Assembly (NCBI GenBank): GCA_938045475.1
Contig: CALIML010000002.1
Span: forward strand, 1 to 54,821
DNA: 54,821 nucleotides
Reading direction: 5' to 3'
DNA from: an uncultured Sulfolobales archaeon
GTDB lineage: Archaea > Thermoproteota > Thermoprotei_A > Sulfolobales > Desulfurococcaceae
This document shows, in pieces, positions 52,330-54,821 of the stretch. The translations under genes and the position numbers were made by a program. How positions within the stretch are numbered: the stretch's first letter is position 1; every line of letters starts with the position of its first letter. The notes under the pieces are model-generated. The model did not search any database and had not been told where the DNA came from. It saw nothing but the letters and a program-made list of their open reading frames with translations.

Positions 52330-52488
52330 ATGGATGGATGGGTCTGCCTAAAACACAGAGCCTTTAACTTAAATCCGTTAGTTGTCGAGAGCTACGGAGG
52401 CTGCTTAACTCAGTTCATCCCCCTAGAGAGGGCTTCCAGCGATTTAAGCGTTCTTCAACTATTGCAGAGGAGTGGCTTAAGCTCTTGA
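52330..52488 (+). CDS. Possible small ORF, 52 aa, leading the VirB6-like unit
   Basis: The ATG lies 25 nt after the plus-strand TATA box and opens MDGWVCLKHRAFNLNP; the frame ends with TGA at 52486. No family is recognised and there are no membrane spans. The only support is its place as the first start on the predicted transcript. It may instead be a 5' leader of the VirB6-like mRNA. A further short frame (about 52486-52602, with a hydrophobic end) separates it from the next gene. Confidence 0.25.
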   Translation: MDGWVCLKHRAFNLNPLVVESYGGCLTQFIPLERASSDLSVLQLLQRSGLSS

Positions 52489-52617
52489 GGGAGCTTGTGA
52501 TGCGCCGCTTGCCTCCAACTTCAATAGCCCTCTGGGCATGGGGCACGGACTTATTTTCATCAATAGCTTGCGTAGTGCTATGTGGATCCTTCATTCAATG
52601 AAGTGGGTGGATGAAGC

Positions 52618-54249
52618 ATGATGAGCGTTTGGCAATTCATATCCTATGGGCTGTGGATTTCGCTTGCAGCTGGAGTAGGGGCATTCATCTATGGCGTAGT
52701 GCTTAGAGTTCTCGGCGGGGAGGACTACTTGAAGTACGTTAGCGGAGGCATAGCAGCCGTACTAACTGCAGCTTTTGGATGGAGCCTCATCCAGGCCCTA
52801 TACGGTGGAGTAGCTCCACCAGTGCCCTACGGCTGGGCATTCTACGCTATAGCTGGAGCCCTACTCACAGCATCAGCTATTTACTTGGCTTTGGGGAGGG
52901 CTGAAGGGTATTGGGGCCTAGTGGGAGCTCTGCTAATCGTTGGAGTAGGGTTCTTTACTGCATCAATTGCTGCAGGCATTGATATTGGCGTGGGCGGCTC
53001 TATTAGTGTGGCTTTGACTACATCAACCAACTTCTTGGAGAGCGGTGGAGAGCTGGAGCTAACTGTTGTGCCTCAAGGAGGAAGCCCGCCCTACGTAGCC
53101 ACAGTGGACTGGGGCGATGGAGGAGTTGAGACAGCAACGATCTACGATAATGCTACGCTAATACATAAATACGTTGCGCCAAGCGATAGAGCAGCAGACT
53201 ACTTCACTATTAGAGTAGATGTAGTGGATTCGCAAGGCGCGTCAGGCTTCAACACTATTGCTGTAGTGGTTCAGAACCAGGACTACTGCCCCCTTGAATG
53301 GCCTTGGAGCGCCTTCTGCGGCCTCTATAGAGTAGTGGGTGTCGCTCTGCCAGCAATTGATTTACAGAAGTTGGCTGAATGCCCGCTATTTCCTAGTAGT
53401 GGGCAGCTATACGACCTCTACCAATTCATTCTTGGAGCAAGCATGGGCGCGCTGGGGTTATTCATAGCCTTCAACATTGCTTGGGGAGTAGCTAGTGGAG
53501 GGGATGTAGTGGGGGCTTTTCTTCAGTCAATTAAGGACGCTGTAGTAGTAGTTGCCTTAGCTTTCCTAGCGCCATACGCGTATAACGCTACTGCCGGCGT
53601 TCTAAACACGATGGCTTATCAATTGGTTGGGAGGATAAACATTGGATGGGTATTCGGCTGGGTAATGCTGCAGATAGCTCTTGGAATTGCCTTAGGCTAC
53701 TTCATTCCCTTTGCCGCTCAGTACGCAGTACTTCTAATGCTCACGCTCCTCCTAGCTAGTGCAACAACTTACTTCAGGTACGTACTCATACTCTCAGTTA
53801 CTGCAGCCAGCCCACTGCTGGCAGTAGCTTATCTGCATCCATTGCTGAAGGAGGCTGTTAAGCGCGTAGTATTGCTGCAGGCTGGACTTATGTTGGCTGG
53901 CCCCTTGGCGGCAGTATTCCTAGTAGTGTTGAACTACATGATGCCTGGGCAGGATGTAGTTTTTGGAGCAGTATACCCACTCATAGTGGGAGTACTGCCT
54001 TCAATCCTCGGAGTATTTGGAGCTAGTGCAGCACAGTCTCTTAGCGGAGCATTAGTGGGAGGGCTTAAGGCAATTAGTGGAGTAATATCGGTAAGAACAC
54101 GTAGTGGAGTCACTAGTAGAGCAATGGCAGCTACTGCAGTCGGTAGAGCAGAGGCTCTCCCTACAAAAGTCATTAAGTTAAGGGCTCCTGCAATAACCTC
54201 GGGGCTGGAAGTAGTTGAGAAGCGGATGGGCGTGAATAGAGGAGGGTAG
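52618..54249 (+). CDS. VirB6/TrbL/CedA-like polytopic membrane protein with PKD-like domain
   Basis: A 543-residue membrane protein. Four N-terminal helices (about 7-125, for example WISLAAGVGAFIYGVVLRVL) are followed by an extracytoplasmic PKD-like beta domain (about 128-220) with the hallmark ATVDWGDGG. After a Cys pair (DYCPLEWPWSAFC) come six or seven more helices, including IALGYFIPFAAQYAVLLML and YFRYVLILSVTAASPLLAVA with the basic loop HPLLKEAVKRVV. This part reads like the core of VirB6/TrbL and of the archaeal DNA-import channel CedA. The C-terminus is a basic cytoplasmic tail. GGTGG lies about 8 nt before the ATG. A channel function is inferred from topology and the PrgI-like neighbour. 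Confidence 0.68.
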   Translation: MMSVWQFISYGLWISLAAGVGAFIYGVVLRVLGGEDYLKYVSGGIAAVLTAAFGWSLIQALYGGVAPPVPYGWAFYAIAGALLTASAIYLALGRAEGYWGLVGALLIVGVGFFTASIAAGIDIGVGGSISVALTTSTNFLESGGELELTVVPQGGSPPYVATVDWGDGGVETATIYDNATLIHKYVAPSDRAADYFTIRVDVVDSQGASGFNTIAVVVQNQDYCPLEWPWSAFCGLYRVVGVALPAIDLQKLAECPLFPSSGQLYDLYQFILGASMGALGLFIAFNIAWGVASGGDVVGAFLQSIKDAVVVVALAFLAPYAYNATAGVLNTMAYQLVGRINIGWVFGWVMLQIALGIALGYFIPFAAQYAVLLMLTLLLASATTYFRYVLILSVTAASPLLAVAYLHPLLKEAVKRVVLLQAGLMLAGPLAAVFLVVLNYMMPGQDVVFGAVYPLIVGVLPSILGVFGASAAQSLSGALVGGLKAISGVISVRTRSGVTSRAMAATAVGRAEALPTKVIKLRAPAITSGLEVVEKRMGVNRGG

Positions 54250-54554
54250 CACTCGATCTCCTTATTAATCAATCACTCATCACTCCCGGCTAGAACTCCG
54301 TCCTTACAGCACAGCTCTTAATACGCGCGCATAGGGGCTTGAGGCTGAAGCTTTATAGAGTATATGTTTAGAGGACTTTACCTGAGTCTCTAGTTCTAGT
54401 GCTATTCCTTCCATTTTCAGTTTTGTTCCTTATGTAAGGCACCTGAAGATAGGAGCTTGAGGCTGGTGAATCCCAAGAGCTACGTAAGCCCATCAAAGAC
54501 TGCTCAGCTTGGAACCCAAAAAATTTTAAAACTATCTTTCATAAACTTCTAAAT
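54250..54554 (+). other. Intergenic region with a 17-nt direct repeat
   Basis: No gene is seen. ATAGGGGCTTGAGGCTG (54331-54347) recurs as ATAGGAGCTTGAGGCTG (54449-54465), 16 of 17 identical and 118 nt apart. The right end holds the TATA box of the next gene. Confidence 0.4.
54521..54531 (+). promoter_or_regulatory. TATA box of the gene at the right edge
   Basis: AAATTTTAAAA lies 24-34 nt before the ATG at 54555, standard spacing for a leaderless archaeal promoter. Confidence 0.6.
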
Positions 54555-54821
54555 ATGTTGCCGCGCAAACCCTTATATATAATGGTAATCATAGTCTGTG
54601 CCATAGTTGCTGCTGCGGTTTTACTTATTGGAAGACCTCCCACTGCTCCTTCCCCCAGTTCCCCTACGACTTCTCCAAGCACTACTCCACCAAGCGTTCC
54701 ACTGTATAGTGGATCTATGGAGCATTTTTTGGCCAGCTATTACTATGAAGCATTGGGTATACCAAGCGATGGAGTAGTTCTTAGAGTCTATTTTGTTGAA
54801 GGCGCTACTGCAAGTGAAATT
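54555..54821 (+). CDS. Membrane-anchored protein with Ser/Thr/Pro linker, partial (3' end outside window)
   Basis: The first 89 codons of an open frame. It starts MLPRKPLYIMVI and has one hydrophobic helix (IVCAIVAAAVLLIG), then a low-complexity linker (APSPSSPTTSPSTTPPS), then the start of a folded domain. This is the layout of an archaeal membrane-tethered extracytoplasmic protein with a glycosylated stalk. The family cannot be named from this part. It follows the VirB6-like gene on the same strand but has its own TATA box. Confidence 0.75.
   Translation, partial: MLPRKPLYIMVIIVCAIVAAAVLLIGRPPTAPSPSSPTTSPSTTPPSVPLYSGSMEHFLASYYYEALGIPSDGVVLRVYFVEGATASEI

Noticed and set aside
1-54821. CRISPR arrays, insertion sequences, rRNA genes and replication origins.
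   Set aside because: I looked for regularly spaced repeats, transposase-like frames, rRNA segments and Orc1/Cdc6 genes and saw none.

Overview
The window looks like a chromosomal segment of a thermophilic archaeon of the Thermoproteota (TACK) side. The evidence is archaeal-type proteins throughout (GPN-loop GTPase, archaeal CCA-adding enzyme, UPF0200/UPF0201 pair, L10e, rhomboid, tungsten aldehyde oxidoreductase, geranylgeranyl reductase), TATA boxes about 25-30 nt before near-leaderless starts, many TTG/GTG starts, GC-rich tRNAs without encoded CCA, and an archaeal five-subunit CO dehydrogenase/acetyl-CoA synthase. No methanogenesis-specific gene lies in the window, so whether this is a methanogen or an acetogen/autotroph cannot be decided here.

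Layout. (1) 1-843: the right end of an integrated element. It holds a frameshifted DUF932 gene running off the left edge, then a 47-nt 3' fragment of a tRNA-Arg(CCG) gene that looks like an attachment site. (2) 927-12280: carbon fixation. A tight minus-strand operon cdhA-cdhB-cdhC-cdhD-cdhE is followed by a RACo-type corrinoid reductive activator and a CooC nickel ATPase. A second unit upstream holds cooT and a second cooC. (3) 12427-18124: a winged-helix protein, an HhH-GPD-like protein with a 4-Cys loop, an AdoMet (or arginine) decarboxylase, a geranylgeranyl-reductase-like flavoprotein, a stand-alone Cas4-like nuclease and an aldehyde ferredoxin oxidoreductase. (4) 18125-21143: a conjugation-type ATPase (VirD4/VirB4/HerA superfamily) with a nuclease-like C-terminus, plus a small partner gene. 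(5) 21461-34140: housekeeping genes for tRNA maturation (tRNA genes, RNase Z, G10 methyltransferase, CCA-adding enzyme, ThpR), PRPP synthase, a GPN GTPase, an AmmeMemoRadiSam enzyme, a secreted SdrD-like protein and a class V aminotransferase. (6) 34457-49543: an MFS-like transporter, a nucleotidyltransferase-phosphomannomutase fusion with a degenerate mutase half, a CDF transporter, L10e, rhomboid, IleRS, FeoA/FeoB with a textbook DtxR-type operator, and threonine synthase. (7) 49859-54821: a PrgI/VirB3-like protein, a 690-residue beta-rich protein, a VirB6-like polytopic membrane protein with an extracellular PKD-like domain, and the start of a membrane-anchored Ser/Thr/Pro-linker protein.

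How it fits together. The Cdh proteins with RACo, CooC and CooT form a nearly self-contained Wood-Ljungdahl carbonyl branch with its own nickel supply and corrinoid repair; FeoAB would feed iron to it and to the other Fe-S enzymes. The most novel material is region 7 together with the ATPase of region 4. These have the parts list of a minimal type IV secretion-like DNA transfer apparatus (VirB3, VirB6 and a motor ATPase), comparable in concept to the Ced/Ted DNA-import systems of Crenarchaeota but with unfamiliar extra components.
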